This document shows, piece by piece, positions 24,850-33,202 of a stretch of DNA of 64,000 bases. Under the pieces are notes generated by a model. The model saw only the letters and a list, made by a program, of their open reading frames with translations, was not told the origin of the DNA and did not search any database. Within the stretch, counting starts at the first letter, position 1. The number at the start of each line of letters is the position of its first letter. Source of the DNA: Gemmatimonadota bacterium (lineage in GTDB: Bacteria > Gemmatimonadota > Gemmatimonadetes > Gemmatimonadales > Gemmatimonadaceae); NCBI GenBank assembly GCA_026387915.1, contig JAPLKS010000013.1, positions 124,001-188,000 on the forward strand, in the 5' to 3' direction. A program made the translations under genes and the position numbers.

Positions 24850-27297
24850 ATGTCCACACGCCAATCCGCCTCCGCCGCCGCTCCCGCCAGTAACGCGCTC
24901 CCGCTGCTCCTCCTGCTCTTTGTTGGCAGCGGACTTTGCGCCCTCATCTACGAAGTGGTCTGGTTCCAGCTCCTCGAGCTGGTGATCGGCTCTTCGGCCA
25001 TTTCGCTCGGCGTGCTGCTCGCCACCTTTATGGGTGGGATGTGCATCGGCAGTCTCGCCCTGCCCCGTTTACTTCCCACGCACCATCATCCGCTGCGCGT
25101 GTATGCCGCGCTCGAGTTGGGGATTGGCGTGATTGGCTTGCTCGTGCTCGGGCTGGTGCCGTTGGTAGGGGCGCTCTACTCGCCCGCGGTTGGGCACGGA
25201 GCCGGAGCGATTGTGATGCGAGCCGTGGTGGCTGCGCTCTGCCTACTCCCCCCCACGATTCTCATGGGGGCCACCCTCCCCGCCATCGCGCGCTGGATTG
25301 AGTCGTCGCCGCGCGGTGTGTCGTGGCTTGGGTTCTTCTACGGCGGCAACACGGCGGGCGCGGTGATTGGCGCGATGTTCGCTGGCTTCTACCTCCTGCG
25401 CCGCTACGATCTCTCCACCGCCACATTTGTTGCGGCCGCGCTCAACGCCGCCGTAGCCGGTGCCGCGTGGTTGTTGGCAAAGAATGCGCCGAGTGTGGCG
25501 CAGATTGCCCCCGATGTGGCTGACGTCTCGTTTGTGGGCCGCGGTGCTGGCGGTGTGGCCGCGTTGCCCTTCCGCTGGGTGGTGTACGTGGGAATCGCGC
25601 TCTCAGGCTTGGCGGCATTGGGTGCTGAAGTCGTGTGGACGCGATTGCTCTCGTTGATGCTCGGCGCTTCCACATACACGTTCTCCATTATTCTCGCGGT
25701 CTTTCTCGCGGGGCTCGGCATTGGGAGCGCTGGCGGCTCGGCGATGGCGCGTCGGCTGCGCAATCCGCGCCTCGCCTTTGGTTGGGTGCAGGCGCTGCAG
25801 ATGGTGATGGTGGCCTACGGCGCGTGGATGATCGCCGACGTGCTCCCGTATTGGCCCATCAACCCGTCGCTGGCGCCCAGCCCTGTGTTCACGATGCACC
25901 TCGACGTCACGCGCGCTGCCTGGGCCGTATTGCCCTCCGCGGTGCTCTGGGGCGCGAGTTTTCCGCTCGCCCTCGCCGCAGTGGCCGGTGGTGAAGCGGA
26001 CTCCGGCCGCCTCGTGGGCGGCGTGTACGCGGCCAACACCGTGGGCGCGATTATTGGTGCCTTGCTGTTCAGTCTCGTGCTGGTTCCGCAGGTCGGCACA
26101 CACGGTGCATCGCAGGCGCTGGTGATTGTGTCTGCCGTCGCTGCGTTGCTGTTGTTTGCGAGCGAACTGTTCTCCACGCGCATCGCGGCGCAGGCGGCGC
26201 TCGTCACGACGCTCGTAGGCGCCGTTGCCATCGTCCCCCGCGTGGCCGAAGTACCCGCGCTGTTGGTCGCGTATGGGCGCTACATGGTGACCTGGCTCGG
26301 CCAACTCGACGTGGTGTACGTGGGCGAGGGGATGAACTCGTCCATTGCCGTAGCCACGCTCAAGAGCAGCGGCGCCACGCAGTTCCACGTGGCGGGCAAG
26401 GTGGAAGCGTCGAACCTCTCGCAGGACATGAAGCTCCAACGGATGCTCGCGCACCTGCCGGCGCTGGTGCATCCGAACCCCAAGTCCGTGTTGATCGTCG
26501 GGTTCGGTGCCGGCGTGACGGCGGGTTCGTTCGTCCCCTACCCTGGCGTTGAGCACATTTCCATTTGCGAGATTGAGCCGTTGATTCCGCAGGTGGTGAG
26601 CACCTACTTCAAAAAAGAAAACAACGATGTGATGCACGATCATCGCACCGAGATCACCTTTGACGACGCGCGCAGTTTTATTCTCACCACGCGCGACAAG
26701 TACGACGTGATCACCTCCGACCCCATTCATCCGTGGGTCAAAGGCGCGGCGGCGCTCTACACCAAGGAATATTTCGAGGCGGTCAAGGCGCACCTGAACC
26801 CAGGCGGTGTGGTCACGCAGTGGGTGCCGCTCTACGAGAGCAACCTCGAGGCCGTGAAGAGCGAAGTGGCCACCTTTCTCGCGGTGTTCCCCACCGGCAC
26901 CGTGTGGGCGAACAACATGGAAGGCAAAGGCTACGACGTGGTGTTGCTCGGCCAGAACGAACCACTCAAGATTGATATTCCGGCGCTCGAGCAGCGCATG
27001 CGCGACCCCAAGTACGCTGCGGTTGCCGCGTCGCTCATGGAGGTGGGGTTCCAGTCGCCGCTCGACTTGTTCAGCACGTTTGCAGCCTCCGCGAGCGATC
27101 TCAAGACGTGGGTAGCCGACGCGCAGATCAATCGTGACCGGAACTTGCGGTTGCAGTACTTGGCCGGGACTGGGCTCAACACGTACGAAGGCGGACCGAT
27201 CTTTTCGTCGATGGTGCGTGGGCGGGCGTTTCCGGATGATTTGTTTACGGCGACGCCGGAGTGGAAGGCCGCGTTGCGGGCGCGGATTGGGCAATAG
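24850..27297 (+). CDS. Polytopic membrane protein fused to a spermidine-synthase-like domain
   Basis: An 815-residue protein. The N-terminal ~470 residues contain about 12-14 hydrophobic segments in two MFS-like halves, opening with the CALIYEVVWFQLLELVIGSS and GAEVVWTRLLSLMLGAS duplicated motif of fused spermine/spermidine synthases. The C-terminal ~300 residues are an aminopropyltransferase-type Rossmann domain: VLIVGFGAGVTAGS (cofactor binding), HISICEIEP, and SDPIHPW with an Asp where aminopropyltransferases have the catalytic Asp. Whether it makes a polyamine or transfers another group at the membrane is open. No polyamine pathway genes are adjacent. A 56-bp palindrome and a hairpin terminator follow. 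Confidence 0.85.
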   Translation: MSTRQSASAAAPASNALPLLLLLFVGSGLCALIYEVVWFQLLELVIGSSAISLGVLLATFMGGMCIGSLALPRLLPTHHHPLRVYAALELGIGVIGLLVLGLVPLVGALYSPAVGHGAGAIVMRAVVAALCLLPPTILMGATLPAIARWIESSPRGVSWLGFFYGGNTAGAVIGAMFAGFYLLRRYDLSTATFVAAALNAAVAGAAWLLAKNAPSVAQIAPDVADVSFVGRGAGGVAALPFRWVVYVGIALSGLAALGAEVVWTRLLSLMLGASTYTFSIILAVFLAGLGIGSAGGSAMARRLRNPRLAFGWVQALQMVMVAYGAWMIADVLPYWPINPSLAPSPVFTMHLDVTRAAWAVLPSAVLWGASFPLALAAVAGGEADSGRLVGGVYAANTVGAIIGALLFSLVLVPQVGTHGASQALVIVSAVAALLLFASELFSTRIAAQAALVTTLVGAVAIVPRVAEVPALLVAYGRYMVTWLGQLDVVYVGEGMNSSIAVATLKSSGATQFHVAGKVEASNLSQDMKLQRMLAHLPALVHPNPKSVLIVGFGAGVTAGSFVPYPGVEHISICEIEPLIPQVVSTYFKKENNDVMHDHRTEITFDDARSFILTTRDKYDVITSDPIHPWVKGAAALYTKEYFEAVKAHLNPGGVVTQWVPLYESNLEAVKSEVATFLAVFPTGTVWANNMEGKGYDVVLLGQNEPLKIDIPALEQRMRDPKYAAVAASLMEVGFQSPLDLFSTFAASASDLKTWVADAQINRDRNLRLQYLAGTGLNTYEGGPIFSSMVRGRAFPDDLFTATPEWKAALRARIGQ

Positions 27298-27314
27298 GGG
27301 CACTGCTCGTTTTC

Positions 27315-27370
27315 GGTCGTTTACAGTTAGCCGTTAACCGTTAACGGTTAACCGTAAACCGCAAACGACC
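27315..27370. repeat. 56-bp imperfect palindrome built of CCGTTAA-like heptamers
   Basis: Symmetric about 27342.5, with a perfect 20-bp core (27333-27352) and matching outer arms ggtcgttt and aaacgacc. Inside it, seven-base units (ccgttaa, ccgttaa, cggttaa, ccgtaaa, ccgcaaa) follow one another. It lies between the convergent spermidine-synthase-like and SusD genes. It could be an intergenic repeat (REP-like) or a protein-binding site; it is AT-richer than its surroundings. Confidence 0.75.
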
Positions 27371-27411
27371 AAATACGATCTAGCCTTCGCACCTTGTGAG
27401 CGCACAAATAG

Positions 27412-27449
27412 AAAGAGCCGGCCGGGGCACCTGCCCCGGCCGGCTCTTT
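27412..27449. terminator. Bidirectional intrinsic terminator
   Basis: A perfect 18-bp stem (27412-27429 with 27432-27449) closed by a CC loop, with AAA at one end and TTT at the other. It ends the minus-strand susC-susD operon, whose last stop is at 27472, and may also end the plus-strand gene stopping at 27297. Confidence 0.88.
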
Positions 27450-27471
27450 CCTTTACCCTGCCATCAATCGC

Positions 27472-28875
27472 TTAGGACTTGCGGTCAATGCAACCCGTGA
27501 AGTTCGGGTTGTTGTATTCGTCGGTCGTCACCGGGAAGTTCGTGTCGGTGCCGTACGGGCCACCCTTGAAGAACGTACCCACCGGGAAGACCTTGTCCTG
27601 CGTGCGGCCGTAGACGCGCACGAGGCGGCGGAGGTCGCCCAACCGCTGACCGCGGCCGAACGTCCAGAACGCCTTTTCACGGAAGAACAGATCCACCGCC
27701 GCCGTCTGCGTGGCCGGGTCGGGGAGCGTTGCCATCGCCGCTGGCGTGACAGCCGTGGCGGCGTTGATGCCGATCTGGGGCGGTGCGGTGCGCAACGCAT
27801 TGAGGATGGTCATCATCCCCGAGATGTTGTTCGCGTTGAGCGCCGCTTCCGCTTCGATGAGGCGCGCGTCGAGACCGCTCACGATGTTCGTGGCGTCACT
27901 GCGGCCCCAATTGTTCTGCACAATGAAGTTCGTCGAGCCGTCAAAACCACGGCCAAGCGACGACGTGCCGAGCGTCGTGCCCGTCACCTTCAAACGCGGA
28001 TCGCCGGCCGACGCGAACGGAATCGCGTTGCCGATGACGCCGGACGCATCCATGCTGTCGCCCACCGTCCAGCGCTTGGCGCTGTTGTTCAAGCTCCAAA
28101 TCTGGTTGTCGCCCGACGTGAGCGAGTAGGTGGTGACCAGGCTGGAGAACGACGTCGGGATGCCATTGACGGCAGCCGCGGCGGCGCTGAACTGACCGAG
28201 TTCCACGAGCACCCGAGCCTGCAGGATGAGCGAGGAGTTCTTGATCGCCACCGCACCGGCATCCGTCGCCGGTGTTGCGTTGGCCAGTGCCGTGTCGAGG
28301 TGCGCCTTGGCCAGCGCGTAGATGGCGGCGTTGGTCTGCGGCGCCGAATACACGATGGAGCCAGTGCTGGCATCCGACAGCGGAATGCCGTTGCAGAACG
28401 ACTCAGCCAACTCCACTTCGGCAAGAGCCATCGCAAAGTACATCTGGCTAATGCCCCACGCCGGCGCGGGCTTGTACTGCTTCAGCGCGTTGATCGCTTC
28501 GCGTGCCGAGTTGCGCACGCGGTGGATCTCGCGGTACATCGACTGCACGTTCGCGTTGCTTTCCTGAACCGTGCGCTGATCGGTTTCATTGCGCTGCGAG
28601 AACGTGTCGGACGACTTCCACTCGTCGGCGAGCAGGCCACCCAGCAACCAGGCGCCTTCGCCGCCAGCGGTGATGTTACGGACGCGCGCCAGCGCGCCGA
28701 CGCGCAGGGCGTCGGCGGCGTCAGACGACGTCGCGGTGCTCGGACTAATCAAATCCGGTGTTGCAGCGTCGAGCAGCTGGTGCCGCGTGCCTTCGCACGC
28801 AGCCAGCGACCCGACCAGGACCATGACGGTCCCGGCGGCGGCAACCCGGCGGATGATCTGGTTCATATTGGTCAT
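27472..28875 (-). CDS. SusD/RagB-type outer-membrane nutrient-binding lipoprotein
   Basis: A 467-residue lipoprotein with signal peptide and lipobox SLAAC (Cys near residue 27). It has the helical TPR-like body of SusD proteins, with ARLIEAEAALNANN and VDLFFREKAFWTFGRGQRLGDLRRLVR near the C-terminus, the latter close to the family's conserved E-R-x-x-E and R-x-x-D-L-x-R region. SusD proteins cap a SusC porin and capture oligosaccharide or peptide ligands outside the cell. It lies 21 nt downstream of the SusC gene. No glycoside hydrolase is nearby; the peptidase- and acylase-rich context suggests a non-sugar ligand, but this is inference. Confidence 0.88.
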   Translation of the reverse strand: MTNMNQIIRRVAAAGTVMVLVGSLAACEGTRHQLLDAATPDLISPSTATSSDAADALRVGALARVRNITAGGEGAWLLGGLLADEWKSSDTFSQRNETDQRTVQESNANVQSMYREIHRVRNSAREAINALKQYKPAPAWGISQMYFAMALAEVELAESFCNGIPLSDASTGSIVYSAPQTNAAIYALAKAHLDTALANATPATDAGAVAIKNSSLILQARVLVELGQFSAAAAAVNGIPTSFSSLVTTYSLTSGDNQIWSLNNSAKRWTVGDSMDASGVIGNAIPFASAGDPRLKVTGTTLGTSSLGRGFDGSTNFIVQNNWGRSDATNIVSGLDARLIEAEAALNANNISGMMTILNALRTAPPQIGINAATAVTPAAMATLPDPATQTAAVDLFFREKAFWTFGRGQRLGDLRRLVRVYGRTQDKVFPVGTFFKGGPYGTDTNFPVTTDEYNNPNFTGCIDRKS

Positions 28876-28896
28876 CGTTAGGATCTCGGCCGTGGG

Positions 28897-31800
28897 TTAG
28901 TAACGGAGATTGAGGCGGAACTGGAAGTACGTCGGCGGGCCCGCCGTCAGCAGCGTCTGCTGCGTGTTGGACTCGCTGTAGTTCGCTTCCGGATCCACAC
29001 CCGTGTACTTGGTCCACACCTTGATGTTACGGACGCCGAGGTTGATGCTGGCGCCCTTGGCACGCAGGTAACGCGTGGCCCACTGATCAGCGAGCGTGTA
29101 CGTCGCCGACACTTCACGGAGACGCCAGAACCGGAGCGGCTCGGCGTAGCCCCACTGCGTGTTCAGCGTGCCGAAATCGCGCTCGGCCACCGTCCGCGCC
29201 TGGTTGTACAGCGACGGATGCAGCGTCGAGGTGTACGGACAGCTCGTCGACTGCTGGCAGAGGAACCCTTCTTCGTTGTTGAAGAGGTTCGAACCACCCT
29301 TGTAGTCGGCCAAGATGTTGATGCGCAGACGACGCTGGAGCAGTTCCACGCCCGTCGTGAGCGAGATTTCGTCGCGCGGCTGCGAATAGCCACGGAAACG
29401 CCACACCGTGTCGATCTGCACTTCGTTCGGCGTGATGATGCCGTCGTTGTTGGCATCCGCATACGTGAACGGACGCGACCAGTAGCCAGACACCGGATAG
29501 CCGGCGGCCTGCTGCACGGTCGTGTTGAGGCCCACCGTCGGCAGCGGCTTGCCGGTGAAGTCCTTACCAAGCGACACCAGCTTGTTGCCGTTGTGCGAGA
29601 GGGAGAGCGTCATGTCGATGCCCAGCGCGCGACGGTCAACCACCTGCGCGTTGAGGAGCATTTCGATGCCGGTGTTCTGCGTGCCGCCGAGGTTGTAGCG
29701 GACGCTCGACACGTTCGTACCAGCCGACGGCGCGATCGTGAGGCTGAACAGCGCGTCTTCGGTGTGCTTGTTGTAGTACGTGACTTCGAGGTTCACGCGG
29801 CTGTTGAGCAGCTTGGCGTCAAAGCCGAGTTCGGTCTCCGACGTGCGTTCCGGCTTGAGCTCCGGATTGCCGAGGAGGTTCGAGCGCAGGCCCGAGATAT
29901 CCGTGCCGGCGATCGAGGTCGTGGTGGTCGAGTAGGAACGCAGGGCGTCCGTCGGGCCCGGCTGCACGCCGGAAGCACCGGACGACACGCGCAGGCGGAG
30001 CTGGTCGAGCCACTTCAGGCGCGGGAAGAAGTCTTCGTCCGAGGCCACCCACGAGAGCGAGGCCTTGGGGTAGTACGCGCGCTGGAAGTTCGTGCCGAAC
30101 GCGGAGTTCTGGTCGGAGCGGACGGCGGCCGTCACGTAGAGACGGTCGCGAATCGCGGCCTGCTCTTCAATGAAAGCACCCAGCGTGTTCTGCTGCGTCG
30201 TGCCCGAGCCGATGGACGGAATGGTGCCCGTCGCCGGCGTCTGGGCGCCCGGCGGCAACGTGCTGCCGCGCGCGGTGGTCGCGTCGTTCTTGAAGTTGAT
30301 GTACTGCACGCCGACCGTGGACTTCACGTTCAACCAGGAGCGCGGCTGCCAGGTGGCGGTGCCGCTGAAGTTCGAGGTGAAGTTACGGATATTGGCGCGC
30401 GAATCGGCCGCGGTACCAAGGCGGTTCGTACCGAAGTCCGAGCCCTGGCCAAAGCGGATGAGCTGGTAGTCGTCACGATCGGAAAGATCCATGCCGACGT
30501 CAGCACGAGCCTGGAGCCAGCCGAGCGGACGCCAGTTGGCGTTCACTGAGCTAATGAAGCGCTGCAGGTTCTGGCTCGTGGTGTACTGGAACATTTCGGC
30601 GGGCGTGAAGCTGAGGTAACCCATCAGCGGCTGGCCCAGCGAGCCGACGCCCGTGTAGCCTGGGCCGGCACCCTGCCAACCCGGTCCCATCATCGCGTTG
30701 TACCAGAAGCTGTTCACGTTGTTGTCGACCTGCGGCAGGCGCTGGTCGAGGCGCACGAAGCCAGTGCTCACGGTAAGGTCGAGCTTCGGGCTCACGGCGA
30801 TGTTCATGTTGGCGCGGAACGACGTCTGACCAAGGGCGTTCGGACGGCCCCACTCACCGAGGATCGCGGTCTTGGTGTCCTGCAGGCGACGGTCGCTGAA
30901 GGCCGGCATACCGAACGGCCCCGTTTCCTTCTGGTTGTCGATGCTCACGAAGTAGCGGACGTTCTCCGTGCCGCCGCTCACCTGCGCGCCGTAGTTGTCA
31001 CGGACGCCCAGCTTGATCATCGTGAGATCTTGATTCTTGAAGATGTTGTTGACCGAGACGCTGTCCATCACGCACTGCGTGGAGTTCGACACCGAGAGTT
31101 CCTTGAGCAGGCACTTGCGCTGCGTGGTGGAACCCGGGGTCTTGCCGAGGATGGCGTACTGAGCCGGATAGTCATTGCGGTCGTTGATGACGCCGTGCTC
31201 ACCAAACACCGTCCAGCGCGGGGCGCCGGCACGACCACGCTTGGTCGTGATGACGATGACGCCGTTGGCGGCGTCCGTGCCGTACAGCGTGGCGGCCGAC
31301 GGACCCTTTACGATTTCGATGTTCTCGATTTCTTCCGGGTTGATGTCGTTCACGCGGTTCGGCGCCGTGCCACCCACGCCGATGTTCGTGCCGTTACCCG
31401 ACGTCATACGGATGCCGTCGATGACGTAGATCGGGTCGTTGGAGAGTGCCACGGAGTTGGTACCGCGGATACGCACGCGGCTACCACCAGCGGTCATGTT
31501 CGACGGGAGCACCTGCACGCCCGGCGCCTTGGCCGCGAGCAGATCGCCGAAGTTCTTGACCGGGGCTTCGGCCACGCGGCTGGCCACGTCGATCGTGGCG
31601 ACCGTGTTGCCGAGCTCGACCTTACGCTGCTCACCCGTTGCCGTGGTGACGACTTCCTGCAGTTTCACAACGGAGGCCGCGAGCGAGAAGTCGAGCGTCA
31701 CGTTACCCGAGGCGGGCACGGTGACGGTCTTCTTCATTTCGGTGTAGCCCACGCGCAGCACGCGAATCTCTCGCGCGCCGGCGGGCACGTTCCGCAGGGT

Positions 31801-32004
31801 ATACCGCCCCTCTGCGTTCGTGACCGTAAACACGTTCGTACCAAGAGCGATAACTCGGGCATCCCCGATCGGCTCCTTGTTGTCCTCGGCGGTGACGCGT
31901 CCCGTAATCGTCGCCTGCGCCTGGGCCGCAGCTGCGGACCCCAGAAGCAGAGCAAACGAGAACAAGAACACGCGCACCAAGGTCCGCTGAGCGGCAACTC
32001 TCAT
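28897..32004 (-). CDS. SusC/RagA-type TonB-linked outer-membrane porin
   Basis: A 1035-residue outer-membrane protein. After the signal peptide (ending AAAQAQA) comes a carboxypeptidase-regulatory-like domain (TGRVTAEDNKEPIGDARV, residues about 33-115). The plug domain follows, with RIRGTNSVALSNDPIYVIDG and IEIVKGPSAATLYGTDAANGVI, both SusC signatures, and then a long beta-barrel ending RLNLRY. It imports large nutrients in partnership with the downstream SusD protein, using TonB energy. The ATG at 32004 follows a 390-bp regulatory region. No sigma/anti-sigma pair is adjacent, so the regulation is not of the usual ECF type here. Confidence 0.94.
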   Translation of the reverse strand: MRVAAQRTLVRVFLFSFALLLGSAAAAQAQATITGRVTAEDNKEPIGDARVIALGTNVFTVTNAEGRYTLRNVPAGAREIRVLRVGYTEMKKTVTVPASGNVTLDFSLAASVVKLQEVVTTATGEQRKVELGNTVATIDVASRVAEAPVKNFGDLLAAKAPGVQVLPSNMTAGGSRVRIRGTNSVALSNDPIYVIDGIRMTSGNGTNIGVGGTAPNRVNDINPEEIENIEIVKGPSAATLYGTDAANGVIVITTKRGRAGAPRWTVFGEHGVINDRNDYPAQYAILGKTPGSTTQRKCLLKELSVSNSTQCVMDSVSVNNIFKNQDLTMIKLGVRDNYGAQVSGGTENVRYFVSIDNQKETGPFGMPAFSDRRLQDTKTAILGEWGRPNALGQTSFRANMNIAVSPKLDLTVSTGFVRLDQRLPQVDNNVNSFWYNAMMGPGWQGAGPGYTGVGSLGQPLMGYLSFTPAEMFQYTTSQNLQRFISSVNANWRPLGWLQARADVGMDLSDRDDYQLIRFGQGSDFGTNRLGTAADSRANIRNFTSNFSGTATWQPRSWLNVKSTVGVQYINFKNDATTARGSTLPPGAQTPATGTIPSIGSGTTQQNTLGAFIEEQAAIRDRLYVTAAVRSDQNSAFGTNFQRAYYPKASLSWVASDEDFFPRLKWLDQLRLRVSSGASGVQPGPTDALRSYSTTTTSIAGTDISGLRSNLLGNPELKPERTSETELGFDAKLLNSRVNLEVTYYNKHTEDALFSLTIAPSAGTNVSSVRYNLGGTQNTGIEMLLNAQVVDRRALGIDMTLSLSHNGNKLVSLGKDFTGKPLPTVGLNTTVQQAAGYPVSGYWSRPFTYADANNDGIITPNEVQIDTVWRFRGYSQPRDEISLTTGVELLQRRLRINILADYKGGSNLFNNEEGFLCQQSTSCPYTSTLHPSLYNQARTVAERDFGTLNTQWGYAEPLRFWRLREVSATYTLADQWATRYLRAKGASINLGVRNIKVWTKYTGVDPEANYSESNTQQTLLTAGPPTYFQFRLNLRY

Positions 32005-32394
32005 CGTGAACTCCGTGGTGGGTAGGGAAACGGCACGCAGCAGTCCGGCCCCGGGAGGAGGGAAACGATCGGACGACCGCAGTGCGGGTCGAACAACATG
32101 TAACGTTGAAACAAATATTAACGTTGCACCAGAGGTTCCCGGGGAGGGGTCGGGCCTCTGTTATCTATCTACCCTGCAAGGGATTCTGGCGTCACAACAC
32201 CCCTCAATATTCTGCAGTCTAAAAACGATCCAATAATCAGCCACAAATTAGCAAAATCGGGCATTTTGACCGATGTCGGCTTTTTGGCACCACTTGGCAC
32301 TATCCGATTGCTCTCGCCGTTATGTGAGCTCTATGTTCAGCACATAGACCGCGCTCCCCCCGATCCGGTCGCTTCTGCCTCCGAGGACAGCCCG
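32005..32394. promoter_or_regulatory. Divergent promoter region of susC and the TIGR00266 gene
   Basis: This 390-bp gene-free region is AT-rich between about 32100 and 32330. It contains a direct repeat taacgttg at 32101-32108 and 32119-32126, each with the palindrome AACGTT, 18 bp apart. It also has a hairpin (cagagg at 32130-32135 and cctctg at 32155-32160) in the susC leader. An open frame from 32266 runs into the downstream gene but has no family-like sequence before 32395. Promoters for both directions must lie here; I cannot fix their -35/-10 positions. Confidence 0.5.
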
Positions 32395-33186
32395 ATGCCC
32401 GCCGATATCATCGATTACAAGCTCATTGGCGATGACCTGCAAGGGGTCATTATCACGCTCGATCCTGGCGAAGCCGTGATGGCTGAGGCCGGCGCGATGA
32501 TGTACATGCAGGACGGCATCGAAATGCAGACGACGCTCGACCCCAACAGCCAAGGGGGCGGCCTGTTCACCAAGCTGCTGGGCGCTGGCAAACGCATGCT
32601 GGCCGGCGAGTCATTTTTTGTCACACTCTTTGGCAATGCCGCGACGGTGCGACGGGACGTGGCCTTTAGCGCGCCGGTGCCAGGCAAGATCTTCGTCTGC
32701 GACCTCCAGCAGTGGGGCGGCGAACTGCTGGCGCAAAAAGATGGCTTTCTCTGTGCGGCACGCGGCATCAATCTCGACATTGCATTCACCAAAAAGATCG
32801 GCGCTGGTTTTTTTGGCGGTGAAGGATTCATTCTCCAGCGCTTCACCGGCGACGGCCTCGTCTTTTTGCATGCCTGCGGCGCGCTCGTACAAATGGAGTT
32901 GAAGCCGGGGGAACGGCTGCGCGTGGACACCGGTTGTCTTGTGGCATTGCAGCCCAGCGTGGACTATGACATTCAGCGGGTGCCGGGAATCAAAACGGCG
33001 CTCTTCGGCGGCGAAGGATTGTTTTTTGTGCAACTCACGGGGCCGGGGCGTGTGATTCTGCAAACCCTTCCCTTCTCGCGACTCGCGGACAAGATCGTCG
33101 CGTCCTCGCCCCTCGGCCGAGGGCGCCGTCGCGAAGAAGGGAGCGTGCTCGGCGGACTCGGCTCGCTCATCAGCGGCGACAACTGA
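32395..33186 (+). CDS. TIGR00266 / AIM24-family protein
   Basis: A 263-residue beta-rich protein. VIITLDPGEAVMAEAGAMMY, MLAGESFFVTLF and GLVFLHACGALVQMELKPGE are the repeating features of the TIGR00266 (AIM24-like) family, which folds as a double-stranded beta-helix trimer. Its biochemical role in bacteria is unknown. The ATG at 32395 (MPADII) is chosen because upstream residues have no homology-like pattern. The C-terminal tail is Gly/Arg-rich and short. It sits 16 nt upstream of the penicillin acylase gene and is probably co-transcribed. Confidence 0.88.
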   Translation: MPADIIDYKLIGDDLQGVIITLDPGEAVMAEAGAMMYMQDGIEMQTTLDPNSQGGGLFTKLLGAGKRMLAGESFFVTLFGNAATVRRDVAFSAPVPGKIFVCDLQQWGGELLAQKDGFLCAARGINLDIAFTKKIGAGFFGGEGFILQRFTGDGLVFLHACGALVQMELKPGERLRVDTGCLVALQPSVDYDIQRVPGIKTALFGGEGLFFVQLTGPGRVILQTLPFSRLADKIVASSPLGRGRRREEGSVLGGLGSLISGDN

Positions 33187-33202
33187 CCTTTCTGCTTATC
33201 CC

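Noticed and set aside
25603-27303. Long open frame of 566 codons on the minus strand
   Set aside because: Antisense to the membrane-fused spermidine-synthase-like gene, with no hydrophobic or motif structure.
27315-27370. Telomere-like or replication-origin interpretation of the CCGTTAA heptamers
   Set aside because: Only five degenerate units in a palindrome, with no DnaA gene or box cluster nearby.
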